From Haemophilus influenzae (GTDB lineage Bacteria > Pseudomonadota > Gammaproteobacteria > Enterobacterales > Pasteurellaceae), in the NCBI RefSeq assembly GCF_019703545.1, contig NZ_AP018771.1, positions 558,001 through 622,000 on the forward strand: a stretch of 64,000 nt of DNA, given 5' to 3'. How positions within the stretch are numbered: the stretch's first letter is position 1; each line of letters begins with the position of its first letter. The notes under the pieces are model-generated. The model saw only the letters and a program-made list of their open reading frames with translations. It was not told the origin of the DNA and ran no database searches. The translations under genes were made by a program, and so were the position numbers. Below, piece after piece: positions 26,909 to 36,073 of this stretch.

Positions 26909-28252
26909 ATGAAGAAATATCTTTTAAAGTGCGGTTATTTTTTAGTATGTTTTTGTTTGCCATTAATCGTTTTTGCTAATCCTAAAACAGATAACGAACG
27001 TTTTTTTATTTGTTTATCGCAAGCACCTTTAGCTCAAATACTGGAGCAATTAGCTTTTCAACAAGATGTGAATTTAGTGATGGGTGAGAGGTTAGAAGGC
27101 AATATTTCTTTGAAATTAAACAATATTGATATGCCACGTTTGCTAAAAATAATCGCAAAAAGTAAGAAGATTACTTTGAATAAAGATGAGGGTATTTACT
27201 ATCTGAATGGAGGGCTATCAGGCAAAGGTCAAGTTGCAGGAAATCTTACTACAAATGAACCGCACTTAGTGAGTCACACGGTAAAACTCCATTTTGCTAA
27301 AGCCTCTGAATTAATGAAATCCTTAACAACAGGAAGTGGATCTTTGCTTTCTCCTGCGGGGAGCATTACCTTTGATGATCGCAGTAATTTGCTGGTTATT
27401 CAGGATGAACCTCGTTTTGTGCAAAATATCAAAAAACTGATTGCTGAAATGGATAAGCCTATTGAACAGATCGCTATTGAAGCGCGAATTGTGACAATTA
27501 CGGATGAGAGTTTGAAAGAACTTGGCGTTCGGTGGGGGATTTTTAATCCAACTGAAAATGCAAGACGAGTTGCGGGCAGCCTTACAGGCAATAGCTTTGA
27601 AAATATTGCGGATAATCTTAATGTAAATTTTGCGACAACGACGACACCTGCTGGCTCTATAGCATTACAAGTCGCGAAAATTAATGGGCGATTGCTTGAT
27701 TTAGAATTGAGTGCGTTGGAGCGTGAAAATAATGTAGAAATTATTGCAAGTCCTCGCTTACTCACTACCAATAAGAAAAGTGCAAGCATTAAACAGGGGA
27801 CAGAAATTCCTTACGTCGTGAGTAATACTCGTAACGATACGCAGTCTGTGGAATTTCGTGAGGCGGTGCTTGGTTTGGAAGTGACGCCACATATTTCTAA
27901 AGATAACAATATCTTACTTGATTTATTGGTGAGTCAAAATTCCCCTGGTTCTCGTGTCGCTTATGGACAAAATGAGGTGGTTTCTATTGATAAGCAAGAA
28001 ATTAATACTCAGGTTTTTGCCAAAGATGGGGAAACCATTGTGCTTGGCGGCGTATTTCACGACACAATCACGAAAAGCGAAGATAAAGTGCCATTGCTTG
28101 GCGATATACCCGTTATTAAACGATTATTTAGCAAAGAAAGTGAACGACATCAAAAACGTGAGCTCGTGATTTTCGTGACGCCACATATTTTAAAAGCAGG
28201 AGAAACGTTAGAGGCGTTGAAACAAAAAAGTGCGGGCAAAAAGTTACAATGA
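26909..28252 (+). CDS. comE: Competence secretin ComE (PilQ-like)
   Basis: Outer-membrane secretin pore for type IV pilus extrusion and DNA uptake. The 447 residues include a signal peptide (about 1-24, cleaved after FA/N), an STN/N0 domain (about 45-95), an N1-type domain (about 120-195) and the secretin C-domain from about 255, with VEIIASPRLLTTNKKSASIKQG, GLEVTPHIS and the C-terminal VPLLGDIPVIKRLF signature. The AMIN domains of large PilQ proteins are absent. Its stop overlaps the ATG of a truncated transposase ORF (ATGA). This ComE is unrelated to the Gram-positive or ComE1/ComEA proteins of the same name. Confidence 0.95.
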   Translation: MKKYLLKCGYFLVCFCLPLIVFANPKTDNERFFICLSQAPLAQILEQLAFQQDVNLVMGERLEGNISLKLNNIDMPRLLKIIAKSKKITLNKDEGIYYLNGGLSGKGQVAGNLTTNEPHLVSHTVKLHFAKASELMKSLTTGSGSLLSPAGSITFDDRSNLLVIQDEPRFVQNIKKLIAEMDKPIEQIAIEARIVTITDESLKELGVRWGIFNPTENARRVAGSLTGNSFENIADNLNVNFATTTTPAGSIALQVAKINGRLLDLELSALERENNVEIIASPRLLTTNKKSASIKQGTEIPYVVSNTRNDTQSVEFREAVLGLEVTPHISKDNNILLDLLVSQNSPGSRVAYGQNEVVSIDKQEINTQVFAKDGETIVLGGVFHDTITKSEDKVPLLGDIPVIKRLFSKESERHQKRELVIFVTPHILKAGETLEALKQKSAGKKLQ

Positions 28253-28494
28253 GTTACTGCCGTTTGTTTTATCACATTGTTTTTAGGACAAAAGACAGTG
28301 TTTATGCCATTAATGAAGAAAATGAGAAAATTCTCTATGATTATATTTGGGGATTTGTTAAATCACACCATTCTATACTTCATCGAATTAATGGTATGCC
28401 AGATCATCTACATTTATTTGTTGAATTACACCAAACGATTTCGGTAGCTGAATTTGTTCGTAAATTAAAAAATAGGTTTGTAATCCGTGGGTAA
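28249..28494 (+). pseudogene. Truncated IS200/IS605-type HUH (Y1) transposase
   Basis: An 81-residue ORF whose start ATG overlaps the comE stop. SYCRLFYHIVFRTK at the N-terminus, HRINGMPDHLHLFVEL with the His-hydrophobic-His metal motif, and SVAEFVRKLKNR are the standard N-terminal half of IS200-like and REP-associated tyrosine transposases. The family usually runs to about 130-165 residues, and the catalytic tyrosine lies after the point where this ORF stops. It is therefore almost certainly inactive, although it could still be translated through coupling to comE. Confidence 0.85.
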
Positions 28495-28576
28495 GTATAC
28501 CCACGATTAATGATGGTAATCGTGGTTCCCCTTTGGGGAACGCTTACATCTACCCTAGGTTACTACATCTACCCTA
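28487..28576. repeat. Stem-loops and direct repeat after the transposase remnant
   Basis: Three stems follow in a row: GTGGGTA/TACCCAC (28487-28493 and 28498-28504), CCACGATT/AATCGTGG (28501-28508 and 28518-28525) and GTTCCCC/GGGGAAC (28525-28531 and 28535-28541). A 13-bp direct repeat TACATCTACCCTA follows at 28545-28557 and 28564-28576. Short subterminal hairpins are what IS200-like and REP-associated transposases recognise, so this may be the old right end of the element. It lies inside the com transcript, upstream of comF. Confidence 0.6.
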
Positions 28577-28604
28577 AGTCGCCGTAATCACTAATAAGGA
28601 TCAA

Positions 28605-29291
28605 ATGAACTTCTTCAATTTTCGCTGTATCCACTGTCGTGGCAATCTTCATATTGCAAAAAATGGGCTATGTTCAGGTTGCCAAAAACAAATTAAATCT
28701 TTTCCTTATTGCGGTCATTGTGGTGCGGAATTGCAATATTATGCGCAGCATTGTGGGAATTGTCTTAAACAAGAACCAAGTTGGGATAAGATGGTTATTA
28801 TTGGGCATTATATTGAACCTCTTTCGATATTGATTCAGCGTTTTAAATTTCAAAATCAATTTTGGATTGACCGCACTTTAGCTCGGCTTTTATATCTTGC
28901 GGTGCGTGATGCTAAACGAACGCATCAACTTAAATTGCCAGAGGCAATCATTCCAGTGCCTTTATATCATTTTCGTCAGTGGCGACGGGGTTATAATCAG
29001 GCTGATTTATTATCTCGGCAATTAAGTCGTTGGCTGGATATTCCTAATTTGAACAATATCGTAAAACGTGTGAAACACACCCATGCTCAACGTGGTTTGA
29101 GTGCAAAAGATCGTCGTCAGAATTTAAAAAATGCCTTTTCTCTTGTTGTTTTGAAAAATGAGTTTCCTTATCGTCGTATAGCATTGGTGGATGATGTGAT
29201 TACTACTGGTTCTACACTCAATGAAATCTCAAAATTGTTGCGAAAATTAGGTGTGGAGGAGATTCAAGTGTGGGGGCTGGCGCGAGCTTAA
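28605..29291 (+). CDS. comF: Competence protein ComF (ComFC-type phosphoribosyltransferase fold)
   Basis: A 228-residue protein required for transformation, placed in the cytoplasm. The N-terminal zinc-finger-like region has CIHC, CSGC, CGHC and CGNC pairs (residues about 8-53). The C-terminal domain is a phosphoribosyltransferase fold with the PRPP-type loop IALVDDVITTGSTLNE (about 193-208) and the ComF motif RRGYNQADLLSRQL. In other species ComFC assists translocation of single-stranded DNA across the inner membrane. It is separated from comE by 352 bases holding the transposase remnant, unlike the tight spacing of comA-comE. Confidence 0.94.
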   Translation: MNFFNFRCIHCRGNLHIAKNGLCSGCQKQIKSFPYCGHCGAELQYYAQHCGNCLKQEPSWDKMVIIGHYIEPLSILIQRFKFQNQFWIDRTLARLLYLAVRDAKRTHQLKLPEAIIPVPLYHFRQWRRGYNQADLLSRQLSRWLDIPNLNNIVKRVKHTHAQRGLSAKDRRQNLKNAFSLVVLKNEFPYRRIALVDDVITTGSTLNEISKLLRKLGVEEIQVWGLARA

Positions 29292-29335
29292 TATAAAGCA
29301 CTGGAAAAAAAAGCGCGATAAGCGTATTATTCCCG

Positions 29336-29353
29336 ATACTTTCTCTCAAGTAT
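29336..29353 (+). promoter_or_regulatory. Palindrome upstream of nfuA
   Basis: ATACTT (29336-29341) and AAGTAT (29348-29353) flank TCTCTC. It lies 13 bases before the nfuA ATG. It may be an operator or a leader hairpin. I do not recognise the regulator. Confidence 0.25.
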
Positions 29354-29366
29354 TTAGGACATAATT

Positions 29367-29963
29367 ATGGAACAAGCAACCCAGCAAATCGCTATTTCTG
29401 ATGTCGCACAAGCGCATTTTCGAAAACTTTTAGACACCCAAGAAGAAGGAACGAATATTCGTATTTTCGTGGTTAATCCGGGTACGCTTAATGCGGAATG
29501 TGGCGTATCTTATTGCCCCCCGAATGCTGTGGAAGAAAGCGATATTGAAATGAAATATAATACTTTTTCTGCATTTATTGATGAAGTGAGTTTGCCTTTC
29601 TTAGAAGAAGCAGAAATTGATTATGTTACCGAAGAGCTTGGTGCGCAACTGACCTTAAAAGCACCGAATGCCAAAATGCGTAAGGTGGCTGATGATGCGC
29701 CATTGATTGAACGTGTTGAATATGTAATTCAAACTCAAATTAACCCACAGCTTGCAAATCACGGTGGACGTATAACCTTAATTGAAATTACTGAAGATGG
29801 TTACGCAGTTTTACAATTTGGTGGTGGCTGTAACGGTTGTTCAATGGTGGATGTTACGTTAAAAGATGGCGTAGAAAAACAACTTGTTAGCTTATTCCCG
29901 AATGAATTAAAAGGTGCAAAAGATATAACTGAGCATCAACGTGGCGAACATTCTTATTATTAG
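29367..29963 (+). CDS. nfuA: NfuA Fe-S cluster carrier protein
   Basis: Carries 4Fe-4S clusters to target enzymes, especially under oxidative stress or iron limitation. The 198 residues comprise an N-terminal degenerate A-type domain (about 1-100; the SYCPP region keeps only part of the A-type cysteines) and a C-terminal Nfu domain with the cluster motif [10 protein letters not shown] (CxxC, about 154-157). E. coli NfuA has the same two-domain plan and its gene also lies beside a comF-like gene (gntX), so the comF-nfuA neighbourhood is ancestral. A terminator made of inverted uptake sequences follows. Confidence 0.96.
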   Translation: MEQATQQIAISDVAQAHFRKLLDTQEEGTNIRIFVVNPGTLNAECGVSYCPPNAVEESDIEMKYNTFSAFIDEVSLPFLEEAEIDYVTEELGAQLTLKAPNAKMRKVADDAPLIERVEYVIQTQINPQLANHGGRITLIEITEDGYAVLQFGGGCNGCSMVDVTLKDGVEKQLVSLFPNELKGAKDITEHQRGEHSYY

Positions 29964-29989
29964 TGAGTTATAAAAGAAGATTTATAATG

Positions 29990-30018
29990 ACCGCACTTTT
30001 GAAAGTGCGGTTATTTTT
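29990..30018 (+). terminator. nfuA terminator made of an inverted uptake-sequence pair
   Basis: ACCGCACTTTT and GAAAGTGCGGT (29990-30011) form a 10-bp stem with a minimal loop, followed by TATTTTT. It ends 11 bases before nudC. Confidence 0.85.
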
Positions 30019-30029
30019 ATGGAGAAAAA

Positions 30030-30824
30030 ATGAAAATACTTCAACAAGATGATTTTGGTTATTGGTTGCTTACACAAGGTTCTAATCTGTATTTAGTGAA
30101 TAATGAATTGCCTTTTGGTATCGCTAAAGATATTGATTTGGAAGGATTGCAGGCAATGCAAATTGGAGAATGGAAAAATCATCCGTTGTGGCTTGTGGCT
30201 GAGCAAGAAAGTGATGAACGAGAATATGTGAGTTTGAGTCACTTGCTTTCACTGCCAGAGGATGAATTCCATATATTAAGCCGAGGTGTGGAAATTAATC
30301 ATTTTCTGAAAACCCATAAATTTTGTGGAAAGTGCGGTCATAAAACACAACAAACTCAAGATGAACTTGCAGTGCAATGTATTCACTGTGGGTATCAAAC
30401 TTATCCTGTGATTTGCCCATCAATTATTGTTGCGGTTCGTCGTGGTCACGAAATTCTATTGGCAAATCATAAGCGACATTATAGTCCTAACGGAGGAATA
30501 TACACGACGCTTGCAGGTTTTGTCGAAGTAGGGGAAACATTTGAACAAGCAGTGCAGAGAGAGGTTTTTGAAGAAATAGGGATTTCAATAAAAAATCTTC
30601 GTTATTTCGGTAGCCAACCTTGGGCATTTCCAAATTCTCAAATGGTGGGTTTTCTGGCTGATTATGATAGCGGTGAAATAACATTGCAGGAAAGTGAAAT
30701 TTATGATGCACAATGGTTTTCTTATGATCAACCCTTGCCAGAATTACCGCCAACAGGTACTATCGCTCGCAAATTAATTCATGTGACGCTTGAACTTTGT
30801 AAAGCGGAACATAAATGCGATTAA
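30030..30824 (+). CDS. nudC: NADH pyrophosphatase NudC
   Basis: Nudix hydrolase that splits NADH to NMNH and AMP and can remove NAD caps from RNA. The 264-residue protein has a variable N-terminal domain, a four-cysteine zinc ribbon CGKC...CIHC (about 100-118) and a Nudix box GFVEVGETFEQAVQREVFEE (about 160-179), followed by the SQPWAFPNSQMVGF motif diagnostic of NudC. The ribosome site GGAG is at the usual distance. The next gene follows after 35 bases and may be co-transcribed. Confidence 0.95.
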   Translation: MKILQQDDFGYWLLTQGSNLYLVNNELPFGIAKDIDLEGLQAMQIGEWKNHPLWLVAEQESDEREYVSLSHLLSLPEDEFHILSRGVEINHFLKTHKFCGKCGHKTQQTQDELAVQCIHCGYQTYPVICPSIIVAVRRGHEILLANHKRHYSPNGGIYTTLAGFVEVGETFEQAVQREVFEEIGISIKNLRYFGSQPWAFPNSQMVGFLADYDSGEITLQESEIYDAQWFSYDQPLPELPPTGTIARKLIHVTLELCKAEHKCD

Positions 30825-30859
30825 TAAATATTCCAACTCTTACGAATTAAGGAAATAAG

Positions 30860-31450
30860 ATGCGAAATCCGATTCATAAACGCTTAGAAAACTTAGAAAG
30901 TTGGCAACATCTTACTTTTATGGCTGCTTTATGTGAACGTATGGCACCAAATTTTAAATTGTTCTGTCAAATGAACGAGCTTAGCGCTGAAGCCAAAATG
31001 TATCAAAATATTCTCAATTTGGTGTGGGAATATTTAACAATTAAAGATGTCAAAATCAACTTTGAAAATCAGTTGGAGAAATTAGAAAGCATTATTCCTG
31101 ATGTGAATGATTATGATAGTTTTGGTGTTGTGCCAGCGTTAGATGCCTGTCAGGCTTTAGCTGAAATTTTACACGCCATTATTGCGGGCGAAACCTTAGA
31201 AAAAGCGGTGGAAATAAGCTTAATTTCGTTGGGAACAATAAGGGCATTATTGGAAACAGAAACTGGACGAGATTGGTCAGAAAGTAAGCTAAAAGAAAAT
31301 GAAGATATTCAAACAGAACTTGATGTGCAATGGCAAGTTTATCGTTTGCTTAAAGAATGTGAAAAACGTGATATTGAATTAATTTTAGCTTTAAAAAATG
31401 AAATTCGGACTGAGGGTATATCTAACATTGGTATAGAATTTCATCAATAA
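30860..31450 (+). CDS. DUF416 (YjaG-like) protein
   Basis: A 196-residue protein of the YjaG/DUF416 family, all-helical by appearance, with conserved blocks [21 protein letters not shown] near the N-terminus (in part), [17 protein letters not shown] (about 93-109) and a C-terminal [17 protein letters not shown] region. The biochemical role is unknown. In E. coli yjaG stands directly upstream of hupA in the nudC-hemE region, and the same nudC / yjaG / hup order appears here without hemE. The CRP-like site for hup overlaps its stop codon. Confidence 0.85.
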   Translation: MRNPIHKRLENLESWQHLTFMAALCERMAPNFKLFCQMNELSAEAKMYQNILNLVWEYLTIKDVKINFENQLEKLESIIPDVNDYDSFGVVPALDACQALAEILHAIIAGETLEKAVEISLISLGTIRALLETETGRDWSESKLKENEDIQTELDVQWQVYRLLKECEKRDIELILALKNEIRTEGISNIGIEFHQ

Positions 31451-31469
31451 CGTGAGATTTGTCACAATT
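31448..31469 (+). promoter_or_regulatory. CRP-like site upstream of hup
   Basis: CGTGA-GATTTG-TCACA (31451-31466) matches 9 of 10 conserved positions of the CRP half-sites TGTGA-N6-TCACA, with A/T flanks. It lies about 130 bases before the hup start. E. coli hup genes are known CRP targets. Function here is inferred. Confidence 0.5.
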
Positions 31470-31520
31470 TTTATAAATCATGCTTTTAATTCATCTCAAG
31501 TTAGATTATCCTTTGCACAG

Positions 31521-31542
31521 TTTTTGCGACAAATTCGCAAAG
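31521..31542 (+). promoter_or_regulatory. TTTTTGCGA / TCGCAAAG palindrome upstream of hup
   Basis: TTTTTGCGA-CAAAT-TCGCAAAG resembles the half-sites of a competence CRP-S element, but its core is 5 bases where CRP-S has 6. It is 48 bases before the hup ATG. It may be an operator or a leader hairpin. Confidence 0.3.
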
Positions 31543-31589
31543 ATACTTTTAAAGAATTAAATTTTTTATTTAACAGAAGGTACAAATTT

Positions 31590-31862
31590 ATGAACAAAAC
31601 AGATTTAATTGATGCAATTGCAAACGCTGCAGAGTTAAACAAAAAACAAGCTAAAGCAGCGTTAGAAGCGACTTTAGATGCAATTACTGCAAGCCTAAAA
31701 GAAGGTGAGCCTGTACAATTAATCGGTTTCGGTACATTTAAAGTAAATGAACGTGCTGCTCGTACTGGTCGTAACCCACAAACTGGTGCTGAAATCCAAA
31801 TCGCAGCATCTAAAGTGCCAGCATTTGTATCTGGTAAAGCATTAAAAGATGCAATCAAATAA
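31590..31862 (+). CDS. hup: HU-type DNA-binding protein
   Basis: Histone-like nucleoid protein that bends DNA. The 90-residue product begins [20 protein letters not shown] and has the DNA-binding arm motif [21 protein letters not shown] (about 46-66), ending [16 protein letters not shown]. The frame is open from 31452, but the ATG at 31590 is preceded by AGAAGG and gives the universal HU length, so the longer form is rejected. It has upstream regulatory palindromes and its own terminator. Confidence 0.97.
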   Translation: MNKTDLIDAIANAAELNKKQAKAALEATLDAITASLKEGEPVQLIGFGTFKVNERAARTGRNPQTGAEIQIAASKVPAFVSGKALKDAIK

Positions 31863-31883
31863 TTGATAACATCAATGAAATGA

Positions 31884-31914
31884 AGCCCTGTCGATTGCGC
31901 AGGGTTTTTTTTAT
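31884..31914 (+). terminator. hup terminator
   Basis: CCCTG and CAGGG pair around TCGATTGCG, followed by eight T residues. Confidence 0.88.
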
Positions 31915-31974
31915 TGTGTAAACGCGTGGCAAATGTAAAAACAAACTTAGTAATAGAATAAATAAGGAAAACTT

Positions 31975-33807
31975 ATGTGTGGTATTGTCGGTGCAGTAGC
32001 GCAACGAGATGTAGCGGAAATCTTAATTAATGGTTTACATCGTTTAGAATATCGTGGTTATGATTCGGCTGGTGTTGCAGTAATCAATAAACAAAATGAA
32101 TTACAACGTATTCGTTGTTTAGGCAAAGTTAAAGCTTTAGATGAAGCCGTATCAGAAAAACCATTAATTGGTGGAACGGGAATTGCACATACTCGCTGGG
32201 CAACTCACGGCGAACCATCAGAAACTAATGCGCATCCGCATTCATCAGGTACTTTTGCTGTAGTACATAACGGTATTATTGAAAATCACGAAGAACTTCG
32301 CGAATTATTAAAATCTCGTGGTTATGTCTTTTTATCACAAACAGATACTGAAGTGATCGCGCATTTGGTTGAATGGGAAATGCGTAGCACGGATTCACTT
32401 TTAGAGGCTGTGCAGAAATCGGTAAAACAACTCACGGGTGCATATGGTATGGTGGTAATGGACAGCCGTCATCCTGAACATTTAGTGGCAGCTCGTTCTG
32501 GTAGTCCACTTGTGATTGGCTTAGGTATCGGTGAAAATTTCTTAGCTTCAGATCAACTTGCACTTTTAAGTGTTACTCGCCGTTTTATCTTTTTAGAAGA
32601 AGGAGATATTGCAGAAATTACACGTCGTACAGTTGATATTTATGATACTCACGGTAATAAGGCTAAACGTGAAATTCACGAATCTAATCTTGAAAATGAC
32701 GCTGCAGAGAAAGGTAAATTCCGTCATTTTATGCAGAAAGAAATTTACGAACAGCCAACCGCACTTATTAATACAATGGAAGGGCGTATTAATCACGAAA
32801 ATGTGATTGTCGATTCAATCGGTAATGGTGCAAAAGGCATTTTAGAAAAAGTTGAGCATATTCAAATTGTTGCTTGTGGTACATCTTATAATGCAGGTAT
32901 GGTGGCGCGTTATTGGTTTGAATCTTTAGCTGGCGTGAGCTGTGATGTTGAAATTGCATCAGAATTTCGTTATCGCAAATTTGTTACCCGTCCAAATAGC
33001 TTATTGATTACCCTTTCTCAATCTGGCGAAACAGCCGATACTTTAGCTGCACTTCGTTTAGCGAAAGAAAAAGGCTATATGGCGGCATTAACAATTTGTA
33101 ATGTTGCTGGCTCTTCGCTCGTACGCGAATCAGATCTTGCATTTATGACTCGTGCTGGTGTTGAAGTTGGGGTGGCATCGACAAAAGCATTTACGACACA
33201 GCTCGCTGCATTATTAATGCTGGTGACGGCACTTGGTAAAGTTAAAGGTCATATTTCTGCAGAAAAAGAGCGTGAGATTATCAAAGCAATGCAATCTTTA
33301 CCTGCTGAAATTGAAAAAGCGTTAGCTTTTGATACAGAAATTGAAGCTTTAGCAGAGGATTTTGCTGAAAAACATCATGCACTTTTCTTAGGTCGTGGTG
33401 CGTTTTATCCAATTGCCGTAGAGGCTTCTTTGAAATTGAAAGAGATTTCTTATATTCACGCTGAGGCCTATGCGGCAGGAGAATTGAAACACGGGCCATT
33501 AGCGTTAATTGATGCTGATATGCCAGTGATTGTCGTTGCACCAAATAATGAATTATTAGAAAAAGTAAAATCGAACATTGAGGAAGTGCGAGCTCGTGGC
33601 GGTCAATTATACGTATTTGCCGATAAAGAAGCAGGATTTACGCCAAGTGAAGGAATGAAAATCATCACGATGCCAAAAGTCAATGATATTGTTGCACCGA
33701 TTTTTTATACCATTCCAATGCAATTACTTTCTTATTATGTGGCTTTAATTAAAGGTACTGATGTAGATCAACCTCGTAACTTAGCAAAATCAGTTACCGT
33801 TGAATAA
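31975..33807 (+). CDS. glmS: Glucosamine-6-phosphate synthase
   Basis: Makes glucosamine-6-phosphate from fructose-6-phosphate and glutamine, the first step to UDP-GlcNAc. It has 610 residues. The N-terminal Ntn glutaminase domain has the nucleophile Cys after Met1 (MCGIVGAV) and HTRWATHG. Two SIS domains bind the sugar phosphate, with ACGTSYNAG (about 302-310), [10 protein letters not shown] and [20 protein letters not shown]. The C-terminus is [13 protein letters not shown] as in E. coli. The 112-base upstream gap is too short for a glmS ribozyme and shows no such core. Confidence 0.98.
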   Translation: MCGIVGAVAQRDVAEILINGLHRLEYRGYDSAGVAVINKQNELQRIRCLGKVKALDEAVSEKPLIGGTGIAHTRWATHGEPSETNAHPHSSGTFAVVHNGIIENHEELRELLKSRGYVFLSQTDTEVIAHLVEWEMRSTDSLLEAVQKSVKQLTGAYGMVVMDSRHPEHLVAARSGSPLVIGLGIGENFLASDQLALLSVTRRFIFLEEGDIAEITRRTVDIYDTHGNKAKREIHESNLENDAAEKGKFRHFMQKEIYEQPTALINTMEGRINHENVIVDSIGNGAKGILEKVEHIQIVACGTSYNAGMVARYWFESLAGVSCDVEIASEFRYRKFVTRPNSLLITLSQSGETADTLAALRLAKEKGYMAALTICNVAGSSLVRESDLAFMTRAGVEVGVASTKAFTTQLAALLMLVTALGKVKGHISAEKEREIIKAMQSLPAEIEKALAFDTEIEALAEDFAEKHHALFLGRGAFYPIAVEASLKLKEISYIHAEAYAAGELKHGPLALIDADMPVIVVAPNNELLEKVKSNIEEVRARGGQLYVFADKEAGFTPSEGMKIITMPKVNDIVAPIFYTIPMQLLSYYVALIKGTDVDQPRNLAKSVTVE

Positions 33808-33830
33808 AGTGCGGTTGATTTTAATATAAT

Positions 33831-33863
33831 AAAAAATACGGTGAAATTTCACCGTATTTTTTT
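33831..33863. terminator. Bidirectional terminator between glmS and dsbB
   Basis: AAAAATACGGTGAAA and TTTCACCGTATTTTT are perfectly complementary and T-rich at both ends. The stem reaches the dsbB stop codon. A single uptake sequence precedes it at about 33808. Confidence 0.9.
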
Positions 33864-34395
33864 AGTTAAATAATCTTCTTTGTTTCCGTGTTTTAATCAC
33901 TTGTGCGATTAACAATAATGTGAGAATAACCACATATAGTGAAAAAATAACCACTAGCCATTGCACCATCGTTAAACCAAATAATGACCATTGGCTTTCA
34001 TTACAAGAGCCAGTCGGGTTAAATATAAATGGAAACCATTGATGAAATGGTAAAGTCTCGGGAAAATTTGGAATAAACTCACATTGTTTCCAAGGAGCTG
34101 GATTCATTTGCAAATCAAGATGACGAAATGAAATTAATAATCCCTTAATACTGCTGAATAAACCTAAAGCCAAGGCGATTAATCGAATGATTAAAGCACG
34201 AGGTTGAAGTAATGCGATAATTCCCGCTACAAATAAGCCAATCATTGCTAAACGTTCATAAACACAGAGCACACAAGGTTGTAAGCCCATTCCATATTGG
34301 AAGTAAAGTGCGGTGGATTCTAAGGCTAAACTTGAAAAAGCCAATAAAAACCACACAAAACGTTTTTCGGAAAATTGTTTTAATAGTGCGAGCAT
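33862..34395 (-). CDS. dsbB: DsbB disulfide bond formation protein
   Basis: Inner-membrane quinone reductase that re-oxidises DsbA. The 177-residue protein has four membrane segments and two periplasmic loops. The first loop carries the redox pair CVLC (about 41-44, in GLQPCVLCVYERLAM) and the second has Cys residues in PWKQCEFIPNFP and PTGSCNESQW, equivalent to Cys104 and Cys130 of E. coli. It starts 9 bases after nhaB ends, as in E. coli where nhaB-dsbB are adjacent, so the two are likely co-transcribed. Confidence 0.96.
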   Translation of the reverse strand: MLALLKQFSEKRFVWFLLAFSSLALESTALYFQYGMGLQPCVLCVYERLAMIGLFVAGIIALLQPRALIIRLIALALGLFSSIKGLLISFRHLDLQMNPAPWKQCEFIPNFPETLPFHQWFPFIFNPTGSCNESQWSLFGLTMVQWLVVIFSLYVVILTLLLIAQVIKTRKQRRLFN

Positions 34396-34404
34396 TTTCT
34401 CTCC

Positions 34405-35949
34405 TTAAATTGGCAAAATTAAACCTAAACTTGCTAACCAAATTGTGGCAGCAGGTAAAATAAATTCAATAGCCAGTAAACCAATGATTGAAAGTACAAT
34501 CGTGTAAGGTAAAGCCATATAAACCATTCTGCCATAAGAAAGGCGAATTAATGGCGAAATTGATGAAGTCAATAAGAATAAGAAAGCAGCTTGTCCATTT
34601 GGTGTTGCAACTGATGGTAAGTTTGTACCTGTATTAATGGCAACAGAAAGCAATTCAAATTGATGCGGTGCAATTACTCCATTAGTCAGTGCAGCTTTAG
34701 CTTCATTAATATAAACCGTTGCAACAAATACATTATCAGAAATAGAAGAAAGCAAGCCATTAAACAAATAGAATAAAGCAAGTTGTGTATTTTCTTCCGC
34801 AGAAAGAACGAAGTGAATAATTGGTGAAAAAAGTTTTTGATCAATAATTACTGCAACAACAGAAAAGAATACAACGAGCAATGCAGTAAAGGGTAAAGAT
34901 TCCTGAAAGGCTTTACCGATAGTATGTTCATCCGTCACACCAGTGAAAGACGTAGCAAAAATGATGATACTTAAACCAATTAAACCGACTGCGGCAAGAT
35001 GGAATGCTAATCCAAGAATTAACCAAATTGCGATTAACGCTTGCATACCTAATTTAATTTTATCTTGTTTAGACATTTTTTCTGAATTAGTGCGATCTAA
35101 ATCTGATAAGATTTTCCACACTTCGTCTGGTAATTTCTCGCCATAACCAAATAATTTGAATTTTTCGACCAAGAAACAAGTGAGTAATCCGCAGATAAAC
35201 ACAGGAATAGTCACGGGTGCCATACGGAGGAAAAATTCCATAAAGTTCCATTTTGCTTGTTCTGCAATAATTAAGTTTTGTGGTTCTCCAACAACGGTCA
35301 TTACACCACCGAGTGCAGTTCCTACACCCGCATGCATCATTAAACTACGTAAGAATGCACGGAATTTTTCTAAGATTTCGTGCTGTTGTTCAATAATTTT
35401 TCTATCGTCTGAAATATCAACCACATCAATTAAATTATTGCCTGATGCAACTTTGTGATACACACCATAAAATCCCATTGCGACACTAATGATAACAGCA
35501 ACAACCGTTAAAGCATCGAGAAAAGCCGATAAAAAAGCAGCACTAAAACAAAAGGCAATAGAAAGTGCAATTTTAGAACGAATTTTGACAAGTAATTTAG
35601 TAAATACATAAAGCAGTAATTGTTTCATAAAGAAAATACCTGCCACCATAAATATCAGTAGCAAGATCACTTCAAAGTTTGCCATAATTTCTGCTTTGAC
35701 GTGTTTGGCATTTGTCATTCCAATAATAATAGCTTCAATTGCTAATAGACCACCCGGTTGAAGAGGGTAGCATTTTAATGCCATTGCCAATGTGAAAATA
35801 AATTCTGCAACGAGTAACCAACCCGCAATAAAAGGACTAATAAAAAAGAAAACAATTGGATTTATAATAAGAAAAACCACAATGGCAAGTTTGTACCATT
35901 CTGGACTTGCCCCAAGAAAGTTTTTCATAAAAGCCTGAATGTTTGTCAT
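34405..35949 (-). CDS. nhaB: Na+/H+ antiporter NhaB
   Basis: Electrogenic sodium/proton antiporter of the inner membrane. The 514 residues form about 12 membrane segments. It contains [18 protein letters not shown] near the start, the [29 protein letters not shown] motif region (about 150-180), [17 protein letters not shown] and [18 protein letters not shown], all characteristic. Upstream in-frame codons exist to 35973, but the ATG at 35947-35949 follows GGAG at the right distance. It is divergent from fadR, an order shared with E. coli. Confidence 0.96.
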   Translation of the reverse strand: MTNIQAFMKNFLGASPEWYKLAIVVFLIINPIVFFFISPFIAGWLLVAEFIFTLAMALKCYPLQPGGLLAIEAIIIGMTNAKHVKAEIMANFEVILLLIFMVAGIFFMKQLLLYVFTKLLVKIRSKIALSIAFCFSAAFLSAFLDALTVVAVIISVAMGFYGVYHKVASGNNLIDVVDISDDRKIIEQQHEILEKFRAFLRSLMMHAGVGTALGGVMTVVGEPQNLIIAEQAKWNFMEFFLRMAPVTIPVFICGLLTCFLVEKFKLFGYGEKLPDEVWKILSDLDRTNSEKMSKQDKIKLGMQALIAIWLILGLAFHLAAVGLIGLSIIIFATSFTGVTDEHTIGKAFQESLPFTALLVVFFSVVAVIIDQKLFSPIIHFVLSAEENTQLALFYLFNGLLSSISDNVFVATVYINEAKAALTNGVIAPHQFELLSVAINTGTNLPSVATPNGQAAFLFLLTSSISPLIRLSYGRMVYMALPYTIVLSIIGLLAIEFILPAATIWLASLGLILPI

Positions 35950-36073
35950 AGTGAACTCCATTATTTTTATCACGCGAACATTGTAATATATCCCCCTTTA
36001 AAGGATAATAAAAACCAAGTAATTTTTTTATAAAATTGCATTTTTTTTGATTTTTATCTGATTTTTAATTGTA

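Noticed and set aside
31863..31974. A glmS ribozyme in front of glmS
   Set aside because: The leader is about 110 bases and mostly taken by the hup terminator, with no ribozyme core. The glmS ribozyme is a Gram-positive feature.
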